The translations under genes were made by a program, and so were the position numbers. From Bacteroides intestinalis (lineage in GTDB: Bacteria; Bacteroidota; Bacteroidia; Bacteroidales; Bacteroidaceae), in assembly GCF_003464595.1 (NCBI RefSeq), contig NZ_QRZF01000012.1, forward strand, positions 62,001-126,000: DNA of 64,000 bases. The letters run 5' to 3'. How positions within the stretch are numbered: position 1 is the stretch's first letter; every line of letters starts with the position of its first letter. Under the pieces are notes generated by a model, which saw nothing but the letters and a program-made list of their open reading frames with translations, did no database searches and was not told where the DNA came from. Shown here piece after piece: positions 38,165-45,601 of the stretch.

Positions 38165-38406
38165 TTTACTCTTCCAGCAGAGTAAATAGTCTTTTCCGTT
38201 GAAAGGAACTATCTATTTGAGATAAATACATAGTCCATTTACCCCAAATAGACTATGTATTTACTCAAAACAAACGGTCTTTTGTATCAAAACAGATAAT
38301 GTTATTTATGATAAGGCTACACCTTTTGCTCTATAGGGTGTAGCCATCTTGCCAAAAGGGTGATACTAGCCTGTCAAAAGGGTGTAGCCTTGCGGAAAAC
38401 CTACTT
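38165..38406. repeat. 22-nt-period alternating quasi-palindromic array (array A)
   Basis: About eleven consecutive 22-nt units each consist of a T-rich 11-mer followed by an A/G-rich 11-mer that is partly its reverse complement (for example TAGTCTTTTCC then GTTGAAAGGAA). Dyad centres fall at about 38199, 38221, 38243, 38264.5, 38286, 38308 and 38330. The strongest arms are TAAATACATAGTC (38223-38235) with GACTATGTATTTA (38251-38263), and GGCTACACC (38315-38323) with GGTGTAGCC (38337-38345). GGGTG recurs at 38336, 38358 and 38380, exactly 22 nt apart. The sequence drifts from unit to unit while the period holds. The rest of the 37878-38773 gap (about 38407-38738) shows nothing I can name. Confidence 0.8.
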
Positions 38407-38738
38407 CTTTTTCTTCTAGTTGAACTTTTCTCCAGATTACCTATACTTCTCCGTTTTGTTAGACTTTCGTTCGCTTTGAAGCTTTAAAGCATGGAGACGA
38501 GAACTATTAGCTTCATTCTGTTTACTTATAAAGCAAATAGTCCTCATTGTGTATTTCTATAAAATAAAATCCCTGCGATTTTCTTCTTTGCCTTTCCTTC
38601 AGTCTGGAAAGAAAGTACTCTCGTGCAATAGGATTATCAAATTGACAAACGGCAAAATAATTATATTACTAAAGTTTAATGGGGAAGTTCGAAGGAAAAG
38701 AATTTAATGAGTTTATCTATCAATTCAAATAAATACTC

Positions 38739-38746
38739 TATTTTTG
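38739..38746 (+). promoter_or_regulatory. -7 element upstream of the ATPase gene
   Basis: TATTTTTG fits TAnnTTTG and ends 27 nt before the ATPase ATG. No good -33 element is visible at the standard distance. Confidence 0.45.
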
Positions 38747-38773
38747 TTGTGTTCAATGATTTGATGAAGATTT

Positions 38774-40081
38774 ATGAGTAATTACAGATATACATTATCC
38801 GATTATCATGCGATTAAAGAAGCAGATATTGCTATTAATGGCATAACTGTGCTTGCCGGAGAAAATGGATGTGGAAAAAGTACACTGTCCCGTTGGCTTT
38901 ATTACTTGATTAATGGTTTTAACAGGTTTGATGAGTTTGCTTATAACGACTTGTTGAAGCAGATACAAGATTGCTTGCGTAAACCGGATCGAGTGCGTAG
39001 GGATATAGTGAATCGAGGAGATGAGAATATCAATGTTACCTATAGCCGCTTGCTGGAGACCAGAGTTGTATATGGTGATATTGAAAGTCTTTTTCATGAG
39101 AGTTTGGATGTGTTAGCCTCTTTCCGGAAAGAGTTAGTAAGTTATATGAATAGTGGTGACGAGGGGAATAAAAATCGAATTCTGACATATCTTGCTATAC
39201 CGTTGGATGGAGGTATTACTTTGGATGATTACTGTGATGACTTGGAGAATGATGTTACAGCTGCATACGTCAATGTTTTAGATGACTTAAAGATGCATCC
39301 GGTTGGGAGATTACAAGGGTATATCTATGAATATCTGATTGAAGAAGGAATCTTTGATCCTCCTGCTTCTATTCAGTTATATGAAGACCAAATTCCTCTT
39401 TTGGCAGAACGGTGTTTCAGTATGCCTTATATGTTGCATAGAGCAATATATATTGATACCCCTATGGCATTAGCAGCAGAAGGATCAGAGTTAAATCATT
39501 GGAAAGAGTTGGCGAATATGATGCTTAGCTCTACAGGAACTAATATACCGGAGCGGAATAGACTTCTTTTAGCCCGGATAATGCGTTCCATTAATGGTAA
39601 GATTTCAGTGGATAAGGGATGGTTTAAGAATGAAGAACTGCATTATCATCGTGCTGACGGACTGGATATCACGCTTGCATCTACAGCCACCGGAATCAAG
39701 TCATTCGCTTACTTGCAACGTTTGCTTGAAAATGGATACTTGAATGAAGAGTCTCTTTTACTTATTGATGAACCTGAGGCGCATCTTCATCCTCAATGGA
39801 TTGTAGAATTTGCTCGTTTACTGGTATTGCTTCATAAACAAGTGGGACTCAAAATAATGGTTGCAAGCCATAATCCTGATATGGTATCTGCTATTCAGTC
39901 AATAGCTCGTAAAGAGGGCGTATTGCAGAATACCTGTTTCTATCAGGCAGAGAGAGCTTCAGAAGATTCCATGCAGTATGTCTATAAGAACTTAGGCAGC
40001 GATATAAGTGAAATCTTTAAGTCATTCAATATTGCTATTTCACGCATACAGGATTATGGTTCAACTGGTTTGTCAGAATGA
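38774..40081 (+). CDS. AAA/ABC-type ATPase (AAA_15/OLD-like), possible defence module subunit
   Basis: This 435-residue cytoplasmic protein has Walker A GENGCGKS (residues 29-36) close to the N-terminus and Walker B LLLIDEPEAHLHPQW (D332, E333), followed by a switch-like VASHNPDM. This arrangement, with a long divergent middle, is that of the SMC/Rad50-like ATPases found in OLD, PtuA and RloC-type systems. There is no TOPRIM domain, so any nuclease function must come from a partner. The next gene overlaps its 3' end by 26 nt, implying translational coupling. A flanking non-coding array and A+T-rich composition suggest an accessory insertion between two sugar clusters. A defence role is inference; the ATPase call is firm. 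Confidence 0.85.
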   Translation: MSNYRYTLSDYHAIKEADIAINGITVLAGENGCGKSTLSRWLYYLINGFNRFDEFAYNDLLKQIQDCLRKPDRVRRDIVNRGDENINVTYSRLLETRVVYGDIESLFHESLDVLASFRKELVSYMNSGDEGNKNRILTYLAIPLDGGITLDDYCDDLENDVTAAYVNVLDDLKMHPVGRLQGYIYEYLIEEGIFDPPASIQLYEDQIPLLAERCFSMPYMLHRAIYIDTPMALAAEGSELNHWKELANMMLSSTGTNIPERNRLLLARIMRSINGKISVDKGWFKNEELHYHRADGLDITLASTATGIKSFAYLQRLLENGYLNEESLLLIDEPEAHLHPQWIVEFARLLVLLHKQVGLKIMVASHNPDMVSAIQSIARKEGVLQNTCFYQAERASEDSMQYVYKNLGSDISEIFKSFNIAISRIQDYGSTGLSE

Positions 40082-40844
40082 TATTATAGTCAGCCACCCT
40101 TTTGCTTGTCATTGTCAAGCCACTTTAGACGATGTTGCTGCAAAAGATTATCAGAGAACGGGATGGTTCGATCCACGTATCACTTGCCTTTCACTGGATG
40201 ATTATGAGGCTAAAGTACTTAAAGGGAATAATGACTGTACAATGGATGCTGCCATTGGAATAGGTAATTATGCGAATAATCGTGTTACTACTTCCCGGTT
40301 GATGCTGGTAGAGTTGAGAATGGGGTATGATAATGTAGATAATTTAAGTGCATCTTCATTGGAGAATAAGATAAGCCATTCTGAAAATCTATTATCGGGC
40401 CATCATATAGACAAGAATAACTACTTTATCTTTAAAGACGAAGTGGCGGCTCAGGCTAAAAGCTGGGCTGAGCGAAAAAAGAAAGAAGGAGGAGTATGTC
40501 ATGTATGGGTTGTCTTGTCTGTAGATGAGTTTAATCACCTGATTCAGTTTGTAGAAGATATGCCTTATGTACCAAAGAATGATTTAGCGCAGATAAGCAA
40601 AAGGCTGACAGATTGTATCCTTAATAAGGATTGGGGTGGTTTATGTAAAGAAACGGACTACTGGCGAGAAAAGGCACTTTACTACAAATATAGATATGAA
40701 TTGGCTGAGTTTGAAGCTATTCGTACTTTGTTGTTAGATACATGGTATGTTATTGAACCCGATCAACTGGGTTTAAATCTACTGTCGGATGATTACTGCT
40801 TTTTATGTATAGTCAAGGAAGATCTTTCTTGTTTGAATTCTTAG
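40056..40844 (+). CDS. Unknown protein, partner of the upstream ATPase
   Basis: The product has about 262 residues from ATG 40056 (MVQLVCQND); a longer in-frame start exists at 40008, but it overlaps the ATPase more. I do not recognise the family. No signal peptide or membrane helix is seen. Features that stand out are HPFACHCQATLDD near the N-terminus and TMDAAIGIG followed 14 residues later by LMLVELRMGYDN, whose Asp...Glu-x-Arg spacing is loosely like a PD-(D/E)xK nuclease core. ENKISHSENLL follows. The overlap with the ATPase gene and the shared terminator-like hairpin make it a two-gene unit. An effector or nuclease role is a guess from context. Confidence 0.6.
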   Translation: MVQLVCQNDIIVSHPFACHCQATLDDVAAKDYQRTGWFDPRITCLSLDDYEAKVLKGNNDCTMDAAIGIGNYANNRVTTSRLMLVELRMGYDNVDNLSASSLENKISHSENLLSGHHIDKNNYFIFKDEVAAQAKSWAERKKKEGGVCHVWVVLSVDEFNHLIQFVEDMPYVPKNDLAQISKRLTDCILNKDWGGLCKETDYWREKALYYKYRYELAEFEAIRTLLLDTWYVIEPDQLGLNLLSDDYCFLCIVKEDLSCLNS

Positions 40845-40864
40845 TAATGATAATAAGCTTATTT

Positions 40865-40909
40865 TTCCGGTAATCAACTGAAACTACTAAATTCGGTTGA
40901 TTACCGGAA
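40865..40909. terminator. Strong hairpin between convergent genes
   Basis: TTCCGGTAATCAAC (40865-40878) pairs perfectly over 14 bp with GTTGATTACCGGAA (40896-40909). It lies between the ATPase-module stop and the stop of the convergent propeller gene. T-runs on either side are weak, so it may work as an mRNA-end structure in both directions. Confidence 0.65.
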
Positions 40910-40916
40910 TTACTTC

Positions 40917-42062
40917 TTATTTACTCTTTACTACCTTACTTTTCCAGATATGGTACGTCCACTCCGCATGGCTGCTGCCCGAAGGTTGTACATCGGGGGC
41001 TGCCTTACTGACCGTAAAGTAGAATTCCGGTTCTTCCCAGTCTTGCAGGTGGCCGAAATTATCCCTCAGCAAAGTGGCATTGTGGTTTCTCGGATAGCCG
41101 GTATCATCCGGGGTGATCCGGTAAATCGGTGTCCAGTTACCTCTTTGATTGGTGAAGTCAGAAAGGTTCATGTAGTCTATTTCCAATGAAGAATTCAGGT
41201 AATTGGGATAATCACTGGGCATAGGCTGTACCGGACGTATCATGACGATTTTATCCGCATCCTTGTCAATTGCAAATTCCGAGTTACAGGTATAATCCCT
41301 TGACTGGTTGTCGATGGCCTTTAAACCTGTCTGTACAATTGTTTGCGGGGTACTGATGGAATATGTATCCATATTACTGAAATCCGCTTCGGCCCAGACG
41401 ATGCGTGTACCACCGATATCACCTACGGTATATGTCAGCAGTAGCTTACCTTTTCCGTCCAGAGATAAGACAGAAGGCTGGCCTACTCCCCATGACTTAC
41501 CGCCGCCACCTATTTCCTGGTCACCTTCGCTCGACCATGTTTTCTTCACAATCTGCTGCGGATACTTCACCCAGCTATCTGCATCAAGGTCGTTGCTGAA
41601 CGCGACACCGATTTCATTGTAATATACCCCGTACATATTACTCAGGAAGAACATGGCATACTTGTAGGTAGTATTCTTCCAAGTGAAGCTACCTTCGATA
41701 ACAGAAGGGTCACAGGTATGATGATCGTCCCATGAACCTGATACACCAGGCTGCAATACACTTTTGGCAGCAGTCTGTGTACCATCCGGATTGATCTTGA
41801 TATGGAAGATATTATCGACCATGATCAGGTTTTCCGGATTGCCGCAGAAGTATAGGTAAACGGTCCCATCAGCTTGTTTCAAGGCACTTGGGCAGTAAGA
41901 GTACTTGCTTTGGCCTTGGAAGCCGAATACGAATTCCGGTTTTGTGATGGTTACGGTAGGTGTAGGTGTTGGCGGGTCTATCGGAGGGGTTTCTCCGGGG
42001 TCGGTGTCCGAGCAGGAACACATGAGCCATAAACTTATGAGACCCAATAGATATTTAGTCAT
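40917..42062 (-). CDS. Beta-propeller (GH43-like fold) lipoprotein of the rus-like locus
   Basis: This 381-residue lipoprotein (lipobox LMCSC, Cys at 17 or 15) has a Pro/Thr-rich linker (PPIDPPTPTPTV) before the folded part. It is homologous to the other propeller protein of this operon (43420-44454). Both have Y.Y.PS near the start, a W-D-[DN]-x-H-x-C-D-P motif, N-E/Q-IG-x-A-x-S, WGVGQ and a late G-[YF]-PRNHN. Such conserved acidic and His residues at blade ends resemble GH43/GH117-type five-bladed propeller glycosidases. I cannot assign a family. It is the last gene of the - strand operon, 8 nt after nucleoside hydrolase. Confidence 0.7.
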   Translation of the reverse strand: MTKYLLGLISLWLMCSCSDTDPGETPPIDPPTPTPTVTITKPEFVFGFQGQSKYSYCPSALKQADGTVYLYFCGNPENLIMVDNIFHIKINPDGTQTAAKSVLQPGVSGSWDDHHTCDPSVIEGSFTWKNTTYKYAMFFLSNMYGVYYNEIGVAFSNDLDADSWVKYPQQIVKKTWSSEGDQEIGGGGKSWGVGQPSVLSLDGKGKLLLTYTVGDIGGTRIVWAEADFSNMDTYSISTPQTIVQTGLKAIDNQSRDYTCNSEFAIDKDADKIVMIRPVQPMPSDYPNYLNSSLEIDYMNLSDFTNQRGNWTPIYRITPDDTGYPRNHNATLLRDNFGHLQDWEEPEFYFTVSKAAPDVQPSGSSHAEWTYHIWKSKVVKSK

Positions 42063-42070
42063 AATGCTTA

Positions 42071-43120
42071 TTATTTATTGAAGTGAGCCGGTTGCTTGGT
42101 CAGTAACTGGACGAAATGTTGTTTGATATTCTCAGCCTGAATGGAATCTACTGTCAGGTAGTAACGGTTTCCTGCGGCATCGGGAGTAAATTCAGTAGCA
42201 CCTTGGTCCGTTACGTTTATTTTACCTGCCGGAGAAACGTTGAAATAGGACGGACCTTCAACAGAATACAATACGGAAGTCAGGTCCCATGTAGGACGGT
42301 CGTAAGGCATCTGCTGGTAGCTTTTATATGCTTCTACCATTGGGTGCATAGGAGCCCATCCGAAATCGTTTTCAATGCTGCTGCCGGGATAGTTGATGGC
42401 GATACCTACTTCGAAAGGAGAGGTCACCAGTGTGGTAGGCCATTCGGAGAATATCTTCTTTGCCGCCGGAATGTCTTTCACTACGTTATATTCAAACAGG
42501 TTGGGATTGTTGAAGCAGCCTGCCATGGTACACAGCAGTTTTACTTTTTGGGCAACAAGCTCTTTTCCGGTCAGCGGAGATACATCGTCAGCCGGAGTAT
42601 CCAACAGGCGTGCAAGGTTCGTGGAGAAACCTACGGAGATGATGGTAACGGAACTGTCCGGTTGCTGTGCCAATAGCTTACGATAGAGGGCAGGCGCTTC
42701 CGACAGTTGGTTATAGTCACCTTTCAGTGAGCGCTTGAAAGCCGGTTCACCATTATCCTTCTGGATGAGGCATACGGCTTTGGCATAGTTTGTAGCATCG
42801 TTCTCACAGTCGGCTCCGTTGTGTATGATTCCGATAGGGATTTGAGGATAGCCGTACCAGGTATTCATGATGTCGGTGTATTCGGCCGGATAGGTTCCTT
42901 CTTTGTTGATGGTGATGCCTAATAAGTCGATATCTCCTGCGTCCAGATACTTGTAAAGCATATCCAGTGCCAATGCATCGTCCACGTCGTTACCTATATC
43001 CGTTTCCAGAATAATTTTGGGTACATTCGGGGTGACTTCCGCAGTTTGTTGTTTCTTGGAAGTGCAGCTTGATAGAGCCAATACTAACAAGCCAATCAAA
43101 TAAAGTTTGCTCTTTCTCAT
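42071..43120 (-). CDS. Inosine/uridine-preferring nucleoside hydrolase-family lipoprotein
   Basis: This 349-residue lipoprotein (ALSSC, Cys at 19) belongs to the IUNH fold: the calcium-binding and catalytic DIGNDVDDALALDML motif lies near residues 40-53. Supporting segments are LLGITINKEG, TIISVGFSTNLARLL and the C-terminal RPTWDLTSVLYSVEG, which carries the metal-ligand Asp. IUNH enzymes hydrolyse N-ribosides to base and ribose. In the B. thetaiotaomicron rus locus an enzyme of this type lies next to the ribose transporter genes, which fits the neighbours here. Lipidation places it outside the cytoplasm, so ribose would be released before uptake across the inner membrane. Confidence 0.9.
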   Translation of the reverse strand: MRKSKLYLIGLLVLALSSCTSKKQQTAEVTPNVPKIILETDIGNDVDDALALDMLYKYLDAGDIDLLGITINKEGTYPAEYTDIMNTWYGYPQIPIGIIHNGADCENDATNYAKAVCLIQKDNGEPAFKRSLKGDYNQLSEAPALYRKLLAQQPDSSVTIISVGFSTNLARLLDTPADDVSPLTGKELVAQKVKLLCTMAGCFNNPNLFEYNVVKDIPAAKKIFSEWPTTLVTSPFEVGIAINYPGSSIENDFGWAPMHPMVEAYKSYQQMPYDRPTWDLTSVLYSVEGPSYFNVSPAGKINVTDQGATEFTPDAAGNRYYLTVDSIQAENIKQHFVQLLTKQPAHFNK

Positions 43121-43138
43121 GACGGTATATTTAAAAAA

Positions 43139-43423
43139 TTAGTGACTGGGTGAAATGGATATATAGAGTTCGGGAATCACCTGTTGGAGTGCTTTCTCGT
43201 TCTCGTCAAGGTCCGGACGATAGTAAATCTCTTTATCGTTCAGGTCTACATCGGGCAGTCCGAAGCCCATAATGAGGTCCATGTTATCTCCCGGGTCCTG
43301 ATACGGATGATACAAGTCGGTGATTACCACTACGGGAATCTTTTTGTATTGCCCTGATGCCTTCCCACAGGGGAAGGCAAGAATAAGAGCAATGCATACT
43401 ATTTGCAGGATTGTTTTATTCAT
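43139..43423 (-). pseudogene. Short hydrolase-like ORF, probably an internally deleted gene
   Basis: This 94-residue ORF has a signal peptide (cleavage near ASGQ) and then VVVITDLYHPYQDPGDNMDLIMGFGLPDVDL, which resembles the start of nucleoside hydrolase-like proteins (metal-binding Asp cluster at the same place). After this only about 35 residues follow, ending in VIPELYISISPSH. A functional domain would need about 300 residues, so the centre appears lost, perhaps by in-frame deletion. Its ATG overlaps the stop of the upstream propeller gene (ATGA), and nucleoside hydrolase follows 18 nt later. It could still encode a small secreted peptide; pseudogene is my preferred reading. Confidence 0.55.
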
Positions 43424-44454
43424 TTGAAATAGTTTTTGAGATTAAACGTAGCCGAATATAGGTCGTATGACCATAGCCAGTTTTCGCCTGTCATGGCGGG
43501 AGTTAAGTACATCACCAGTTCATCGTCATTAAGCATGTAACCTTTCGTATCCGTCAGGATACCCGGATTGTGATTTCTCGGGAATCCTGTTTCTTCCGGT
43601 CCTGCATGGCCTATTTCAATCCATCCGTCTTCTTCGGTGAAAAAACCTTCTGTTCTTGGTTTGTATGCCAGCCGGCAGACATCCCCTACCCAGGTCGGTA
43701 TCTCCTTGATGGGGGATACACGGGTTTCCGAAACCATATATATATTCTTGTCGGACATGGCAGGATAGCTGTTGGCGCTCAGGAAAGGAATCGCTTTCTC
43801 TTCGCCCAATATGATATTATCCAGATCATTCAATTTTATTTCGCGCATGCAGAAAGGTCCGTTCTCCGTAGTCGAATGATAGAATAATTGTATGGTCGTA
43901 GAGTCTTTGACGATTGTTGTACTTTGCCCCACACCCCATTTGGTGGTATCTTCGTAAGCCACCAGCGGATTCCGGTCGAACTTGATATACGGGCCTTCGA
44001 TGTTCTTGGAAATGGCCAGCCCTATCTGGTTGTGGTTACAGTCCCAGCGGTCTACGCCCAGGTAGGTCATAATCCAGTTGTAAGTTTCTCCTTTATAAGT
44101 CGTTTTAAACTCACGTACGTCCGGGTCGCAGATGTGGCAGTTATCCCAACCTGTTTCGGAAGGTTCGATGATCTGTGTGCCGGGTTGCCATACATAGCCT
44201 TTTTCCGTGGGGATTCCTTTGTATAGATAAACATAGTCCACAATCTTGAACGGATCACGATTCTCACATACAAAGCCGTACCGGATGCCGTACTGGTCTT
44301 CTATAATACTCGGAGCATAGTTATAATGCCCGGCACCGCCGCTGAATTCATACCGGATTTGCGGTGTGAGTGTCTGGGGTTCATTGCCGTCATTGCCCTT
44401 GCAACCCAAGAGTGTGAGCAAGGCAAGGTATATATAGGTCTTATAGCTTTTCAT
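43420..44454 (-). CDS. Beta-propeller (GH43-like fold) lipoprotein of the rus-like locus
   Basis: This 344-residue lipoprotein has the lipobox LTLLGC (Cys at 18). It is a paralogue of 40917-42062 with the same ordered motifs: YNYAPS, GWDNCHICDPDV, HNQIGLAIS, WGVGQ and GFPRNHN. A propeller glycosidase or glycan-binding fold is likely, but no named family was recognised. It sits behind a BACON/FISUMP lipoprotein and in front of a truncated hydrolase-like ORF, with a 22-nt quasi-palindromic array in its 143-nt upstream gap. Two diverged copies in one ribose-type operon suggest that they act on two forms of one substrate. Confidence 0.7.
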   Translation of the reverse strand: MKSYKTYIYLALLTLLGCKGNDGNEPQTLTPQIRYEFSGGAGHYNYAPSIIEDQYGIRYGFVCENRDPFKIVDYVYLYKGIPTEKGYVWQPGTQIIEPSETGWDNCHICDPDVREFKTTYKGETYNWIMTYLGVDRWDCNHNQIGLAISKNIEGPYIKFDRNPLVAYEDTTKWGVGQSTTIVKDSTTIQLFYHSTTENGPFCMREIKLNDLDNIILGEEKAIPFLSANSYPAMSDKNIYMVSETRVSPIKEIPTWVGDVCRLAYKPRTEGFFTEEDGWIEIGHAGPEETGFPRNHNPGILTDTKGYMLNDDELVMYLTPAMTGENWLWSYDLYSATFNLKNYFK

Positions 44455-44489
44455 CTCTTTAGATTTAGTTCGTTAATAATTGAGTTGTC

Positions 44490-44591
44490 GGGTATATATA
44501 TCCAATCTGTCGGATCTATATATCGGACGCGCTGGATCTATATATCCAACGTGCTGGATATATATGTCCTGCACATTGGGTATATAGATGC
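44490..44591. repeat. 22-nt-period quasi-palindromic array (array B)
   Basis: Four clear units and one degraded unit have the form GG(A/G)T-N-TATATAT-C-C, starting at 44490, 44512, 44534, 44556 and 44578, exactly 22 nt apart. Dyad centres are 44496.5, 44518.5, 44540.5, 44562.5 and 44584.5. Each palindromic core of 14 nt is followed by an 8-nt variable segment (AATCTGTC, GACGCGCT, AACGTGCT, TGCACATT). It lies between two same-strand genes of the rus-like operon. Confidence 0.85.
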
Positions 44592-44597
44592 TGTAAA

Positions 44598-45584
44598 TCA
44601 ATCCTCGACTTGTATGTTTTTGACAGGCCGGATCATGGCTGCACGTGCTTTTTGTCCGTCGCCCCAACCCCATGTGTCGCGGTAACCACCGGAGTCTCCC
44701 AATGACATGCCGCCGTGGGTAGGACTTAATGAATTTCCGCTGCGAACGGCGCAGAGCCAGGTGCGGTCCATCATTCCGGTTTCATTTCTCCAACCGCTTT
44801 GGGGCAGGAAGAGGCAACCGAGTTGTTTCAGGTTATCTTTAGTGGCACGTTTGGCAGTAGCCTCGTCAACACCGATAATGATACCGTCGGTCTTAAATCC
44901 GGTCTGGGATGCTGTAACCCATGTTGCTCCTTTTGTCCAGAGAGCTGCCATCTCTTCCGTGGTAGGCACACGCCAGCCTTCGGGAGAAGGGTCGTTTTCG
45001 GTAGTCCAGTTGGTGCCGTCGTTTGTATAGCTGGAAGGCCAGTTAGCCGGTACCGGATCGTCCTGCGGGCCAGCCGGATAACCTACTTTGCGGTTAAACT
45101 GATATAGTTGTCCTATATCATCGGGAGAGGTTGCGAAAGTTCCCGGAGTGCCTACATTCTTGGTAGACCATATAAGGCCGTTTATCAGCACTTCGTCTTC
45201 ACCCAGTACCATTGTCTCCTGCAATACCTTTGACTTTAATATCCGGGTACCGGAGCTTACTTCAACGATGACCGAACGGTTCTTTACAAAAGAGGTGGTC
45301 GGCTTTACAGTAACGGTGATTACTTTTCTGCCGCTTCCTGACGTTTCACTCAGTGTGCACCAGCCCTGGGCTGAGCTATTGGAATTGGTCAGTTCGGCTG
45401 TCCACGACTCATTGCCGTTGACCGTCAGTTCATAAGTTCCGCCATCAGCGCTTACAGGTATGGCTACCGGAAATATGGCGAACTCATTGGGATTGCTTTC
45501 GATGACATAATCGGAATCGTTTCCGCATCCCCATAACGTCAGCAGTATAATGACTGCTCCTATTAAGTATTTTGTATTGATCAT
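44598..45584 (-). CDS. BACON-domain and FISUMP-domain surface lipoprotein
   Basis: This 328-residue lipoprotein has the lipobox TLWGC (Cys at 20). Residues about 35-125 form a BACON domain (VPVSADGGTYELTVNGNESWTAEL.., then ITVTVKPTTSFVKNRSVIVEVSSG). The C-terminal 190 residues match the Fibrobacter succinogenes major paralogous domain style (VLINGLIWSTKNVGTPG, EGWRVPTTEEMAALW, AAMIRPVKN). Its place directly after SusD (17 nt) is that of a surface glycan-binding protein; in B. thetaiotaomicron rus the corresponding slot encodes a binding lipoprotein. Ligand unknown. Confidence 0.8.
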   Translation of the reverse strand: MINTKYLIGAVIILLTLWGCGNDSDYVIESNPNEFAIFPVAIPVSADGGTYELTVNGNESWTAELTNSNSSAQGWCTLSETSGSGRKVITVTVKPTTSFVKNRSVIVEVSSGTRILKSKVLQETMVLGEDEVLINGLIWSTKNVGTPGTFATSPDDIGQLYQFNRKVGYPAGPQDDPVPANWPSSYTNDGTNWTTENDPSPEGWRVPTTEEMAALWTKGATWVTASQTGFKTDGIIIGVDEATAKRATKDNLKQLGCLFLPQSGWRNETGMMDRTWLCAVRSGNSLSPTHGGMSLGDSGGYRDTWGWGDGQKARAAMIRPVKNIQVED

Positions 45585-45601
45585 AGCTCAAATGTCTTCA
45601 A

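Noticed and set aside
38165..38406. CRISPR array
   Set aside because: The units are contiguous 22-mers with drifting sequence; there are no conserved repeats alternating with unique spacers and no cas genes. The same holds for arrays B and C.
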